Shown here piece by piece: positions 44,946 through 54,711 of a stretch of 64,000 bases of DNA. A model generated the notes under the pieces. It searched no databases, was not told where the DNA came from, and saw nothing but the letters and a program-made list of their open reading frames with translations. A program made the position numbers and the translations under genes. The first letter of the stretch is position 1; every line of letters begins with the position of its first letter. The DNA is from Flavobacteriales bacterium (lineage in GTDB: Bacteria; Bacteroidota; Bacteroidia; Flavobacteriales_D; Crocinitomicaceae): contig CANITF010000010.1 in assembly GCA_947470515.1 (NCBI GenBank), positions 1 through 64,000 of the forward strand, written 5' to 3'.

Positions 44946-45518
44946 TCATTGAATTTCAATTCCATATTTATTTAATAATCCTGGAACACCGACAATTGAA
45001 AATTTAGCTTTTTTTAGTTGGTTGATTTCAGGATCAATTCCATAGTTGAAAGCACTAAGAAAATTCACTTCTCGAAGATTCGTTTTAAAGAAAACGGTAT
45101 CCGTTAAATCTGTGTTTTTAAAAGTAGATTTCATTAAATCAGTTTCCGTGAAATCACAATTTTTCATCGAGCAATTTTCAAAATTGGATTTAATCATTTT
45201 CTTTTGGAAAAAGGAACAATAATCTAAAATACAGGACTCAAAGTCACAAGAAAATAAAAAATCCAGGCACTCGTGGAAATTGATACCAACCAATTTGCAT
45301 TCTTTAAATAAAGCGTTATTTAATTGACAATTCGAAAGTTTAGTGAGTGACATGTTGCAATTAGTAAATGTACAATCAATAAACTTGCTGGATGAAAATG
45401 AACTATTTGAGAAATCACAATCGATAAAAGTGCAATTCACAAATTCAGTTGGCTCAGTAACTTTTCCTTGACGAGATAAATTCCGAAATGTTTTGTCTTC
45501 TTTTATAATTGAGCTCAT
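44946..45518 (-). CDS. pentapeptide-repeat protein
   Basis: I place the start at the ATG at 45518 (190 residues), since the in-frame extension to 45632 overlaps the promoter region and start of the divergent CDGSH gene. From about residue 25 the sequence is a run of A(D/N)LXX-like pentapeptides with central Cys, Phe and Leu, for example FVNCTFIDCDFSNSSF, forming a right-handed quadrilateral beta helix. Some members protect gyrase from quinolones; this cannot be deduced here. It converges on the SNF2 gene. Confidence 0.82.
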   Translation of the reverse strand: MSSIIKEDKTFRNLSRQGKVTEPTEFVNCTFIDCDFSNSSFSSSKFIDCTFTNCNMSLTKLSNCQLNNALFKECKLVGINFHECLDFLFSCDFESCILDYCSFFQKKMIKSNFENCSMKNCDFTETDLMKSTFKNTDLTDTVFFKTNLREVNFLSAFNYGIDPEINQLKKAKFSIVGVPGLLNKYGIEIQ

Positions 45519-45600
45519 TTGAATTACATTAAATGACTTTTTATTTTTAATTGAAAGACAAATGCTTTTGTTTACTTTCGGTAAAAAAATAAAACGAAAC

Positions 45601-45822
45601 ATGTCAAAAACAAAAATAACAATAAACAGCAACGGTTCAATGCGAGTTGAAGGAGATTTCGAAATTGTCGATAAAAGTGGCAGTATTTATGATTTGGGTG
45701 GACGAGAAATTATCGGAATTTGCCGATGTGGTTTGTCGAGTAATAAACCTTTTTGTGACGGTTCTCATAATGGAAACTTCGATCATGAAGCAATTGCTTT
45801 TGCGCTTCCTCCAAAAAAATAA
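45601..45822 (+). CDS. CDGSH iron-sulfur protein
   Basis: From the ATG at 45601 the product has 73 residues and a single CDGSH motif, CRCGLSSNKPFCDGSH, whose three Cys and one His bind a 2Fe-2S cluster. The N-terminal strands fit the small bacterial form. Such proteins handle iron-sulfur or redox transfer. It is divergent from the pentapeptide-repeat gene and ends at a terminator. Confidence 0.92.
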   Translation: MSKTKITINSNGSMRVEGDFEIVDKSGSIYDLGGREIIGICRCGLSSNKPFCDGSHNGNFDHEAIAFALPPKK

Positions 45823-45834
45823 TTCAAATCAAAT

Positions 45835-45863
45835 AAAAAAGGATGTCAAATGACATCCTTTTT
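45835..45863. terminator. bidirectional stem-loop terminator
   Basis: GGATGTC and GACATCC form a 7-bp stem around AAAT, flanked by six A residues and five T residues. It lies between the convergent CDGSH and Cys-rich membrane genes. Confidence 0.88.
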
Positions 45864-45885
45864 CAATAGTTGTTATTAAAATAAA

Positions 45886-46248
45886 TTAATTTGTTTTAAT
45901 AATTTTTACGTGTTTAATAATTTTTTCACCGTCATTCGATTCAATTACGATTTCTGAGCATTCTTCTTCTTTATCACAAGAAGATCCTTTAGAACATTCT
46001 CCTTTCATTCCACCTCTAGAACATTCCATTTTATCTTTATTGCATTTTCCTTTGTGACAAGTACTGCACATAGTTGCACAAATTATTCCACCAACAAAAA
46101 CAACAGTACCGAATAAAATGGCAACATAAGAAGCGATTTTAGTCATTTTCCCAAGGCTCTCTTTTTTCGCGTAAGCAAGTAAGAATAAACCTCCCAGAAG
46201 CACGATTAATGCTAGTGATAAAGCAATGATAATAATAGGACACAACAT
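45886..46248 (-). CDS. hypothetical two-span membrane protein with Cys-rich loop
   Basis: Two membrane segments (about 4-26 and 38-60) are followed by a segment with nine cysteines between about 61 and 97, in spaced CxxC and CxxxxxC patterns, then an acidic tail with a strand-like end. The Cys cluster suggests metal binding. No family is recognised. It is monocistronic and converges on the CDGSH gene. Confidence 0.6.
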   Translation of the reverse strand: MLCPIIIIALSLALIVLLGGLFLLAYAKKESLGKMTKIASYVAILFGTVVFVGGIICATMCSTCHKGKCNKDKMECSRGGMKGECSKGSSCDKEEECSEIVIESNDGEKIIKHVKIIKTN

Positions 46249-46465
46249 AATAAATAGTTTTTAGGTTATAATTAATTCAAATATAAGCAGTTAAAGCAAT
46301 AAATTGATATAAAACGTATGATTGTTGATGATAAATATAAATCAGTTACCATCATCAACCATTTCTCTTTCCCATAAATCACATAAGCATACAAGAATGT
46401 TGAATAGTTTAGGTAAGAAAACCTAAGATTATTCTATCTCTAACCTCTATCTCTAATTTTTTATT

Positions 46466-49400
46466 TTAATTAACAACAATCTTCTTATTCCAAATTGTCT
46501 TAACAGTTTCAACATTAATCCAATAAACTCCAGAATTTAATTGATTTGGAAGAGTGATTTTTTCATCAGTAATAGATGAGCTTTTAAAAACTACTTTCCC
46601 TTGATTATCAAGTATCTTTATGTTAGATCCATTTTCAATTCCTTTTAAATGAAGTATAAAACCAGAAGAAATTGGATTCGGGTACATTTCAAAATTATTT
46701 GCGTTTGATTCATCTATTTTTAGATCATTCAAAATATTGATATTATCAATATAAATGTTATTACCAAAATGTCCCCAATTTCTAAATGCAATAATCACTT
46801 TGTCAAAATTTACATAACTCGACAAATCAATTGATTCTGTTCTCCATTCTGTTGCTGTTGGATAAAAATTAGATCCAATTGTCGGAGCTGTTGCTAGTGT
46901 GGTTCCACCTTTTGAATAAACTTGACTGAAAGTCGCTCCACAATCTGTTGAAACCATTACATCTAAGGTGTCTGAATATTGACCGCCATATGGCGCATAT
47001 GCAACTTCAAATGACAACTGTAAATCTGACATTGCTAATGTGTTTAGTGCAATATTCATGTCGTCATAGCTACCTTGCGAGTCGATGCCATAATTGTCAA
47101 AAATTGCGCTTTGAGAGGAATTTCCGTAGCCTCCGTAACTGCTATTGAGTGACCATTGACCTCCATTATCTGGATTTGTTAAAAACCATCCATTTGGTAA
47201 AAAGGTACTTTCAAAATCCTCATCAACAAAAGTAGGAGCGAGGTAGTTTGTAACGGTCACATAAAGAGAATCTTGATCGGTGTTTCCAAATTGATCTGTA
47301 ATTGTTAGAACTGCTAAATGCACACCTGGGTTTGAAAAAAGTACAGATGGGTTTCGTGAAGATGAATTAGCCGGCGATCCTGTTGGAAATACCCAATCCC
47401 ATGACGCATTCGTGTGATTCAAGAAGGAGTAATCTTCAAAGTAAAAAGAATCTAATTCACAGAACACAGTTTGTTCTAATTTATCAACTGTGATACGACA
47501 AATTGGCAAAGCTGGTTGTTCGTTTAGGTTACTTTCCCAAATTCCCTTTCCATAAGATGCCATTCTAACTTTTCCATCGCGGTAAAATGGACGTAGACTT
47601 GTTGTGCTAATATAAGTTGGCAATCCGCTATTATCAATCACCCATGGAGAAGTGTTGTTCGCGTAAAAAACACCTCTTCCGGTTCCAGCATAAATCCCTC
47701 CATTTGTTCCAGCAATATGAATCAACGATTGAATACTTTCATTGTTTAAAATAGTCGTTGTTATATTTGTCCATGAAGAACCACCATTAATAGAATGGTA
47801 CACTTTATTTCCATTTGAACCACTGGTGTAAGCTATCCAAATTTCATTTTCATTTAAGGGGTTTATGGTTAGTTGCATAATTCGACTATTTCCAGCAGGA
47901 ATCGTTAATTGATTCCACAAAACTCCACCATTTGTCGTTTTCCAAAGTAAACCAGTCGAACCAGATGAAGGACGCTGATTAAGATAAATCACATCAGGAT
48001 TAGAGGATGAAATTTCAATATAATTCACAACATCATTGGCTGAAGAACCAAAAGTATGCACCAGATTATATGATCCACCGCCGTCTGAAGTTTTCCAAAG
48101 TTTATTATCCTTGCCTAAATAGGCGATATTGTAACAGTTTGGATGGAATTCCATTTCACTTGATTCTGAAGCATAATAACTTTCGTTTGGACTCATTCCC
48201 ATTGAAAAATAAACCAAGGGATCAGTAATATTGACTGGAATTACATAACCACCAATATCTGAAAAGTATGTTTTGCGGTTATTTCCTGGATTAACATATC
48301 CCGTTGGAGCTTCACCACCTCCTAGTGACAAAAAGTTACCAGCGCCATAGCTTTCATTGTATGCAATATTGCCATTATGGTACAAGCCACCAACTAAAAC
48401 ATCCTCGTTCCATCCACTTCCAAATCCCCAATAATCAGAGCCATGCACTCCATCCATTTTGAATGTTGGTTGCGTAGTGTAAAAATCTGTAGATAAATAA
48501 ACGCCTCCATCTGTGGTAATCCAAGTATTGCCATTGATGGACCTAAAATCTTGATTATCGACATGCATATCTAATGGTCCACCAACATACCCCCCTAATG
48601 CGGTAAAAGTTGAGCCACCATCTAATGATTTATAGAGATTCAAACCGCCTACAATAATTTCATCTGCATTTGTGGGAGAGGCAACAATGGCACAATTATA
48701 AAATCCTTGGTGATAGGTCCAAGTTGGACCGCCATAAGCTAAATTTAAATGCGTAGCGGTATATGGGCCTCCAGTAGGAGTGTTAGGTAAAGACCAAGAA
48801 GTACCTCCGTTATTGCTTTTAAAAACACCAATAAACCCATAATCATTTAATTTAGCTTCACCAATAAGGTAGGCATAAACGCGATTTGGATCGTCATTTG
48901 AAACAGCAATACGACCACCACCATCAGTTCGTGCAGCATCAGTTGAAGAATACCAACCTGTACTTTGAATGTTCCAAGTTTCCCCCATATCTGAAGAGCT
49001 ATAAAATTCGCAAATAATTAAAGCTGGATTATTCTTTAACATGTATACGATGTTGTTATTTCCGGTATTCAATTTTACGTCGTATGCTTTTTGGGTGTAT
49101 AATTGTGTAAACGTTGTTCCACCATTTACAGACCGATATAAACCTTTATCCGTTGCTGCCAATATAATTTGGTCGTTTGCTGGATTGATTAATATCTCAT
49201 TGACATTCAAATTCGTTTGTGGTAAAACATTTGTCCAACTGGACCCTCCATCGATACTTCTAAAAACACCATAATTCCCGCCAGCAAAAACAATATCGCC
49301 ATTAGTTGGGTGTACTTCAATAGCTGTAACACCGCTTCCAAAATCCATGGTCATTGAAACAGTTGACCAATTTATACCTGCATCAAGACTTTTGTATACT

Positions 49401-49882
49401 TCACCTGGTTCTGTGCCTAAATACATAATATTAGTATTTCCTAAACACTGGTCAATTGAATATACATTTGTCTGACGTTTCCCAATTCCACCCAAATCCT
49501 GTTGAGTATGATAAGGGCCCACAGATGACCAATCCGAAGATTTTTCATGCGATTGTTTAGCGATATAATTTTCTCGAATTGCTTTTAACTCATAATCAGA
49601 ATATACGATAGGGAAACCATTTTCATCAATTCTATTATTGACAGATTTTCTCCAACGCTTGTAATATTGTGTATGATAACTTTTTTCAAATAAATTGGAT
49701 GAATAATAATTTCTGTATAATTCATCTACTTCAAAAACATTTGGATTATTTTCATACATGGTTTGTGCCCATAATGGAAGTTGTGCAATTTCCAAAAAAG
49801 AGGGTTTGTTCATTTGCTGAGCAGAAATTTGCGAGGAGATTAAGCAGAAAATACCAATTAGAATTGTAACTATTTTTTTCAT
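46466..49882 (-). CDS. type IX-secreted protein with BNR/sialidase-like repeats
   Basis: The preferred start at 49882 gives 1138 residues with a clear signal peptide (1-21, ending ISAQQ). The middle 750 residues contain many Asp-box repeats of the S.DGG.SW type (SLDAGINW, SIDGGSSW, SINGGSSW and others), which build beta-propellers as in sialidases and VPS10 proteins. A PKD-like domain (SNPGVHLAVLTI) and a jelly-roll-like module follow, then a type IX sorting tail (MYPNPISSGF onward). It should be an outer-surface or secreted glycan- or protein-binding factor. Catalytic sialidase residues were not traced. Confidence 0.88.
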   Translation of the reverse strand: MKKIVTILIGIFCLISSQISAQQMNKPSFLEIAQLPLWAQTMYENNPNVFEVDELYRNYYSSNLFEKSYHTQYYKRWRKSVNNRIDENGFPIVYSDYELKAIRENYIAKQSHEKSSDWSSVGPYHTQQDLGGIGKRQTNVYSIDQCLGNTNIMYLGTEPGEVYKSLDAGINWSTVSMTMDFGSGVTAIEVHPTNGDIVFAGGNYGVFRSIDGGSSWTNVLPQTNLNVNEILINPANDQIILAATDKGLYRSVNGGTTFTQLYTQKAYDVKLNTGNNNIVYMLKNNPALIICEFYSSSDMGETWNIQSTGWYSSTDAARTDGGGRIAVSNDDPNRVYAYLIGEAKLNDYGFIGVFKSNNGGTSWSLPNTPTGGPYTATHLNLAYGGPTWTYHQGFYNCAIVASPTNADEIIVGGLNLYKSLDGGSTFTALGGYVGGPLDMHVDNQDFRSINGNTWITTDGGVYLSTDFYTTQPTFKMDGVHGSDYWGFGSGWNEDVLVGGLYHNGNIAYNESYGAGNFLSLGGGEAPTGYVNPGNNRKTYFSDIGGYVIPVNITDPLVYFSMGMSPNESYYASESSEMEFHPNCYNIAYLGKDNKLWKTSDGGGSYNLVHTFGSSANDVVNYIEISSSNPDVIYLNQRPSSGSTGLLWKTTNGGVLWNQLTIPAGNSRIMQLTINPLNENEIWIAYTSGSNGNKVYHSINGGSSWTNITTTILNNESIQSLIHIAGTNGGIYAGTGRGVFYANNTSPWVIDNSGLPTYISTTSLRPFYRDGKVRMASYGKGIWESNLNEQPALPICRITVDKLEQTVFCELDSFYFEDYSFLNHTNASWDWVFPTGSPANSSSRNPSVLFSNPGVHLAVLTITDQFGNTDQDSLYVTVTNYLAPTFVDEDFESTFLPNGWFLTNPDNGGQWSLNSSYGGYGNSSQSAIFDNYGIDSQGSYDDMNIALNTLAMSDLQLSFEVAYAPYGGQYSDTLDVMVSTDCGATFSQVYSKGGTTLATAPTIGSNFYPTATEWRTESIDLSSYVNFDKVIIAFRNWGHFGNNIYIDNINILNDLKIDESNANNFEMYPNPISSGFILHLKGIENGSNIKILDNQGKVVFKSSSITDEKITLPNQLNSGVYWINVETVKTIWNKKIVVN

Positions 49883-50053
49883 TTCATTCGTTTTAGTACT
49901 ATAAAAATATGAAACAAATTTGGATTGAATTGAGGCACTCGGGAATATCTTAACGATTAGTTTCATAAAAGTTTTTAGTTAAAAGGTTTTGTAAGATTGG
50001 GATTTTAGGAATTTGTAAGTTTTTTGAGTATTTATGCATTAAATTACCCGTCT

Positions 50054-51640
50054 ATGAAACTTTTCTTGATACCGCTGTTTTTTTCAATTTGTTTTGTTAT
50101 TTCTGCTCAAGTCACCAATAATCAGCTTTCAATTATTGATATAAAACATTATGCAATTGAATTAAAAGTCAATGATTCAACCAATCGAATTGAGGCAAAA
50201 GAGTCGATTTTATTGGAAAGATTGGATGAAACAAAAAATATTAGTTTGGATTTAACCTCTCTTAATTCTGAAGGAAAAGGAATGGTTGTAGAAAGTATTT
50301 TTGAAGGGAATTTCCCGATTAAATTTAAACATGAAAACGATAAGTTGATCATCGAGAACTTAAGACCAAATGCCCAAAAGGAAATTGAATTGAACATTGT
50401 TTTCAGTGGAGTTCCGATTGATGGATTAGTGATTGGTGAAAACAAATATGGAAATCGAACTTTTTTCGGAGATAATTGGCCAAATAGGGCACACAATTGG
50501 TTTGCTTGTGTGGATCACCCTTCTGATAAGGCAACAGTACAATTTTCTGTTCAAGCTCCAAACCATTATCAAGTCATAGCGAATGGTGAATTTATGGGAA
50601 AAAGTGATGCGAACAATTCAGATGTAATTTACGAATATAGTTCAACAGTCCCATTGCCAACAAAAGTCATGGTGGTTGGAATTGCTGATTTTAAAATACA
50701 AAATTCAGCTTCTTCGGCTGGTGTAAGTTTGAGCTCTTGGGTGTATCCTGAAAATGAACAAAAAGGATTTTATGATTTTGAAATGGCAACGACAATTATG
50801 CCCTTCTTTGTGTTTTATCTTGGTCAATATGAATATGAAAAACTAGCAAATGTGCAATCAACTACTCGTTTTGGAGGAATGGAAAATGCCGGTTGTATTT
50901 TTTACGATGAAAATGCAATTAATGGAAAGCGAACGTGCGAAACATTGTTAGTTCATGAAATAGCACACCAATGGTTTGGCAATTCAGCAACTGAAAAAGA
51001 ATGGGAAGATATTTGGCTCAGTGAAGGATTTGCGACTTATTTCACCAATTTATATATTGAAGAAGTTAAGGGGGAAGATGCTTTTAGATTTCAATTACAG
51101 CAGGATAGATCTAAAGTCATCCAATTTAAAAAGAATTATAATCATCCAATAGTTGATACGAGTTATACTGATTTAATGGATTTATTGAACCCTAATTCTT
51201 ATCAAAAAGGAGCATGGGTAGTGCACATGCTTCGTCGAAAATTAGGAGATGAGCTTTTTAAAAATGGTGTAATGGCCTATTACAGAAAATATCGATTATC
51301 CAATGCCTCAACGAACGATTTTAAAAATGTTATGGAAGAGGTAAGTGGGTTAGATTTGAATCAGTTTTTTAAACAATGGTTATACTCTTCAGGTCATCCA
51401 GTTCTTTCTGTTCAAGGAAAAGCGACGAAAAAAAATATACGTTTGGAAATTCAGCAAACACAATTTGAAAGTGTTTTCATTTTTCCATTAACAGTAGAGT
51501 TTACGATGAAAAATGGTGATAAGTTTACCAAGGTAATTCAAATAAATGGGAGGAGTGAAATTGTAAATCTTGACACTCCTAAAAAAGTGAAATCTTGGAA
51601 ATTAGATCCTAATATTGATTTATTATTTGAACTTAAATAG
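50054..51640 (+). CDS. secreted M1-family aminopeptidase
   Basis: From the ATG at 50054 the 528-residue protein has a signal peptide (1-18, FVISAQ). The M1 signature is complete: GGMENAG (about 273-279) for the N-terminus of the substrate, the zinc site HEIAHQW (His301, Glu302, His305) and Glu324 in WLSEGFAT. M1 enzymes remove residues from peptide N-termini. This form lacks the long C-terminal domains of PepN and is probably periplasmic or surface-bound. It is monocistronic and divergent from the large BNR protein. Confidence 0.92.
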   Translation: MKLFLIPLFFSICFVISAQVTNNQLSIIDIKHYAIELKVNDSTNRIEAKESILLERLDETKNISLDLTSLNSEGKGMVVESIFEGNFPIKFKHENDKLIIENLRPNAQKEIELNIVFSGVPIDGLVIGENKYGNRTFFGDNWPNRAHNWFACVDHPSDKATVQFSVQAPNHYQVIANGEFMGKSDANNSDVIYEYSSTVPLPTKVMVVGIADFKIQNSASSAGVSLSSWVYPENEQKGFYDFEMATTIMPFFVFYLGQYEYEKLANVQSTTRFGGMENAGCIFYDENAINGKRTCETLLVHEIAHQWFGNSATEKEWEDIWLSEGFATYFTNLYIEEVKGEDAFRFQLQQDRSKVIQFKKNYNHPIVDTSYTDLMDLLNPNSYQKGAWVVHMLRRKLGDELFKNGVMAYYRKYRLSNASTNDFKNVMEEVSGLDLNQFFKQWLYSSGHPVLSVQGKATKKNIRLEIQQTQFESVFIFPLTVEFTMKNGDKFTKVIQINGRSEIVNLDTPKKVKSWKLDPNIDLLFELK

Positions 51641-51644
51641 CGTG

Positions 51645-52787
51645 TTAAAAAGTAAAAATTATCTCTGTTCCTTTATTTGAAGTAGAAATCTCAAAATCAC
51701 TATCAATTTGTTCAACTAAACCATCAATTAAATCAAATCCAGTACCTATTGTTTTGTAATCTTCCTCAAGTCCTGGTCCATTGTCTTTAATGATAATTTG
51801 AATCTTGTCTAAATCAGTTATCGATAAATTTACGGACAAACTATTTTCTTTATCTTTTTTGAAAGCATATTTATATGCATTTGTAAAAATTTCGTTTAAT
51901 ATCAAAGAACAAGGAATTGCTTTTGAAATGTTAATACTGACTTCAGATAAATTGAGGTTTAATTTTACATTTAAAGTATATCCATAAGTGTCGTTAATAT
52001 TTCCAATTAATGTCGTAACAAATTCACTGAAATTAACATCTTTGTAATTATTTGATTGGTACATTGCACTTTGTAGCGCAGATAAAGAGAATGATTTCGA
52101 TAAAATATTTTCAAACAGATCCTTATGGTAAGCGTCTTTAGTGCGATTTGATTCTGAACGAATCAACGCAGTCATAACAGCCAAATTATTTTTCACACGG
52201 TGATTGATTTCCGCTATTAAAATGGTTTTTTCTTTGACAATTTTTTCTAATTCGTCTCGGTATTTATTTTTTTCTTTTGTTTCTAACGTAAGCGCCAATA
52301 ATTGTGTTAATGCCAAAGAAAAATGTTGTTCGTCATTGGTCCAATCTTTTAACTCTTCTGTGTTTTCAAAACAAACAATTCCTCTAAGCTTTCCGCCAGA
52401 TAAAATTGGCACTTCCATCATAGAACAAATGTTTAATGGAATCAAATAAGCATCCAATAATTCTTGATTAAAGCTTTCATTTCTTGCATCAAAACTGATG
52501 ATAATATCATTTCTATTAATATGGCTGAACCAAAATGGAAAATCAACTTCCATCATTTCTGCACCACTTTCGTATGTATCACTTCTTAAATCATAAGCCA
52601 ACATACAATCAATTCCACTGGAGTCAGGTTTCATAATCCAAAAGTTTGCTCTAGAAATTTTTAAGAAATTCGTCGCATTGTAGAGGATTTCCTTTGCCAT
52701 ACCAACTTCATTGCCCTCATTGATATGAGGGTTTTTAGACAAGCTTTCAATAACTTCTAAAAAAATGGATGAACGATTGTTGGGCAT
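51645..52787 (-). CDS. GAF-domain histidine kinase (HisKA_2/HWE-like)
   Basis: Residues 25-165 form a GAF sensor domain, with no membrane span. The kinase part starts with EINHRVKNNLAV, where His196 is the phosphorylation site, in the form typical of HisKA_2 kinases. The ATP-binding domain shows NEIFTNAYKYAF, DNGPGL and GTGFDLIDGL. A response regulator is not adjacent, so its partner must be elsewhere. It is the last gene of a minus-strand group following a BNR protein and a small peptide gene. Confidence 0.88.
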   Translation of the reverse strand: MPNNRSSIFLEVIESLSKNPHINEGNEVGMAKEILYNATNFLKISRANFWIMKPDSSGIDCMLAYDLRSDTYESGAEMMEVDFPFWFSHINRNDIIISFDARNESFNQELLDAYLIPLNICSMMEVPILSGGKLRGIVCFENTEELKDWTNDEQHFSLALTQLLALTLETKEKNKYRDELEKIVKEKTILIAEINHRVKNNLAVMTALIRSESNRTKDAYHKDLFENILSKSFSLSALQSAMYQSNNYKDVNFSEFVTTLIGNINDTYGYTLNVKLNLNLSEVSINISKAIPCSLILNEIFTNAYKYAFKKDKENSLSVNLSITDLDKIQIIIKDNGPGLEEDYKTIGTGFDLIDGLVEQIDSDFEISTSNKGTEIIFTF

Positions 52788-52884
52788 TTTCAGTGAATAG
52801 TTAGATTCAATTGGAAATTTACAAAAAAAAAATGGTTATCATAATTAAAGTATGAATTCATTAATTGTGGTTTCCTTTCAAGCG

Positions 52885-53079
52885 TCATAAAAAGTGCACT
52901 TTCATCTTTGCAAGTATGAACGAATTTATAGGATCTATTCCAACTGCCTTTGTATTGAAATGAGTCATGCAATTTATTTCATATTGCGGAATAGGAAATG
53001 AAAATTTTGATGTTGTGTCATTTTGAGAAAAAACAACAATCCAAGAGAATAAAGACAGGAAATCTAAGGTTGCTTTCAA
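52885..53079 (-). CDS. small secreted peptide or frameshifted remnant
   Basis: A TTG one base after the upstream stop opens a 64-codon frame with a signal peptide (1-18, IVVFSQ). The polar remainder is short. A second minus-strand frame (52790-52972) takes over protein-like composition after it, so a frameshift in a slightly longer gene is possible. It lies between the type IX protein gene and the histidine kinase gene. Confidence 0.35.
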   Translation of the reverse strand: MKATLDFLSLFSWIVVFSQNDTTSKFSFPIPQYEINCMTHFNTKAVGIDPINSFILAKMKVHFL

Positions 53080-53080
53080 C

Positions 53081-54661
53081 TTATTCTTTTATAAATAGTG
53101 TCATTTTGACTTCTTTACCGCTATAAAGAAATAGTTGATAAGTTCCGCTTGTTAGCTCTGAAACTGATAATCCAGCTTCAGGGAATTGAACGCCATTCAT
53201 GATTTCTTGACCATTTTCGTTAAATACTTTATACGAATCAACAATCATTTTTTCTTTCATGTATAATTTATCCGAACTTGGATTTGGATAGACATTAAAA
53301 GAAGAAAGCGATTCGCGACTTATTATTTGTATCGAATTTGTACCTGAGATCACACCAATTTTATTCAAATAGATACTTAAAACACCCGTTCTAACATCTC
53401 CCCAAACGGCATAAATAGTATCATTTAAAAAATTCACATTCATGAAATCATTTCCTTTTCCATCTAAAACTACATCATGGGCAACTTGTGTATCAGAAAT
53501 AGCAAAATCTGGCGAGAAATTTATTGAATCCTTCCAACGAACGACCCCATAAATTTCTGTTCCAGTTTGGTATGTATTCGCTATCCCATTTCTACGGTCT
53601 CTCCAACAAACAGTTAAATCTCCATCTGAATCAAAATCAGCCCAAACTAAATCTTGTAAATTATTATTTCCCAATGGATCTTGATTGATTCGTATTTGTG
53701 CTGTCCATACTGTTCCACCATCAAATGACTCCATAAAATAAACATCAACATCACCACTTGTCTCTTTTAAAAAGAAATAAGCAATGTGATTTGCGTCAGA
53801 TGGGTCACTTTTGAATAATGAACCCTTTTTTAAATAGGCATTACTAATAGGAGATCCAACTCCACTATAAGCGTCCAATTGGTCAATATCTATACCCGCG
53901 GATGTGCTTTTTGCTATATATAAATGAGCGAATGGACCTTGATTTAATGGTTCATATGCTGGGTAAATTGCCATGAATACGCCATTTGATGTTACGATTG
54001 GTGAAGGCATTGGTTGCTTTATAATACTTCCAGAATAAAAGTTCAACGTGTCTAAATATCTTGGGTTTGAAAAACTCATTCCATTATCTGTGCTCACTGA
54101 TAAATAGGGGTGATATGGAGGAAATACTAAAGTTGGTTGATCAGCATTCATCGAAGTCACGTAAATTACACCATCATTAATTCCTCCAGATTTATCAACT
54201 GCAATCCAAGGCCGATCTATGCAAGCTTGATTTGGGCAGTCACTTATTGAAGTGGCTTCTACAGCAGGTCCCCAAGTTGCTCCTCCATCAATGGATTTAC
54301 GAACATAAATTGCACCATTTGAGAAATTAACATCATCATAATCAATATATGAAATATAGAGATTACCATTTAAATCGTAACCCATTGAAACATCTGCCGA
54401 ACCATTTCCTGTAATTTGGTGTGGTTGCCAAATTGGAGTAGACCAAGATAATCCTCCATTATTTGAATATGACGTTTTAATAGTTATTTTATTACCAATT
54501 TGAAATCCCATCCATGCCGCAACTAAATGCTGAGAATTTGATGGGTCAATAACTAAATAGGGTTCTCCATCAAAATATGCACCGTTTGAAATGTTTTGAT
54601 TTTGAGAAAATGAAATATCGTGTAAAAGGAGAAAACCAATGATTGAAAGTAGAATTTTCAT
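53081..54661 (-). CDS. type IX-secreted sialidase-like (BNR-repeat) protein
   Basis: A signal peptide (1-19, ending ISFSQ) leads into about 430 residues with Asp-box-like repeats (SNNGGLSW, SIDGGATW, STDNGMSF, SFDGGTVW), indicating a beta-propeller as in exo-sialidases. The C-terminal 80 residues are a type IX sorting tail (FNVYPNPSSDKLY). It resembles the larger protein at 46466-49882 in plan but is shorter. No catalytic assignment is possible from sequence alone. The next gene on this strand starts one base after the stop. Confidence 0.85.
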   Translation of the reverse strand: MKILLSIIGFLLLHDISFSQNQNISNGAYFDGEPYLVIDPSNSQHLVAAWMGFQIGNKITIKTSYSNNGGLSWSTPIWQPHQITGNGSADVSMGYDLNGNLYISYIDYDDVNFSNGAIYVRKSIDGGATWGPAVEATSISDCPNQACIDRPWIAVDKSGGINDGVIYVTSMNADQPTLVFPPYHPYLSVSTDNGMSFSNPRYLDTLNFYSGSIIKQPMPSPIVTSNGVFMAIYPAYEPLNQGPFAHLYIAKSTSAGIDIDQLDAYSGVGSPISNAYLKKGSLFKSDPSDANHIAYFFLKETSGDVDVYFMESFDGGTVWTAQIRINQDPLGNNNLQDLVWADFDSDGDLTVCWRDRRNGIANTYQTGTEIYGVVRWKDSINFSPDFAISDTQVAHDVVLDGKGNDFMNVNFLNDTIYAVWGDVRTGVLSIYLNKIGVISGTNSIQIISRESLSSFNVYPNPSSDKLYMKEKMIVDSYKVFNENGQEIMNGVQFPEAGLSVSELTSGTYQLFLYSGKEVKMTLFIKE

Positions 54662-54711
54662 GTATAGTAATTTTTAAACTATACAAAAGTAAAGTATTAT
54701 ATAATGAGTTT

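Noticed and set aside
44939-45632. Longer form of the pentapeptide-repeat protein starting at 45632
   Set aside because: The added N-terminus overlaps the divergent CDGSH gene and does not resemble the family's start.
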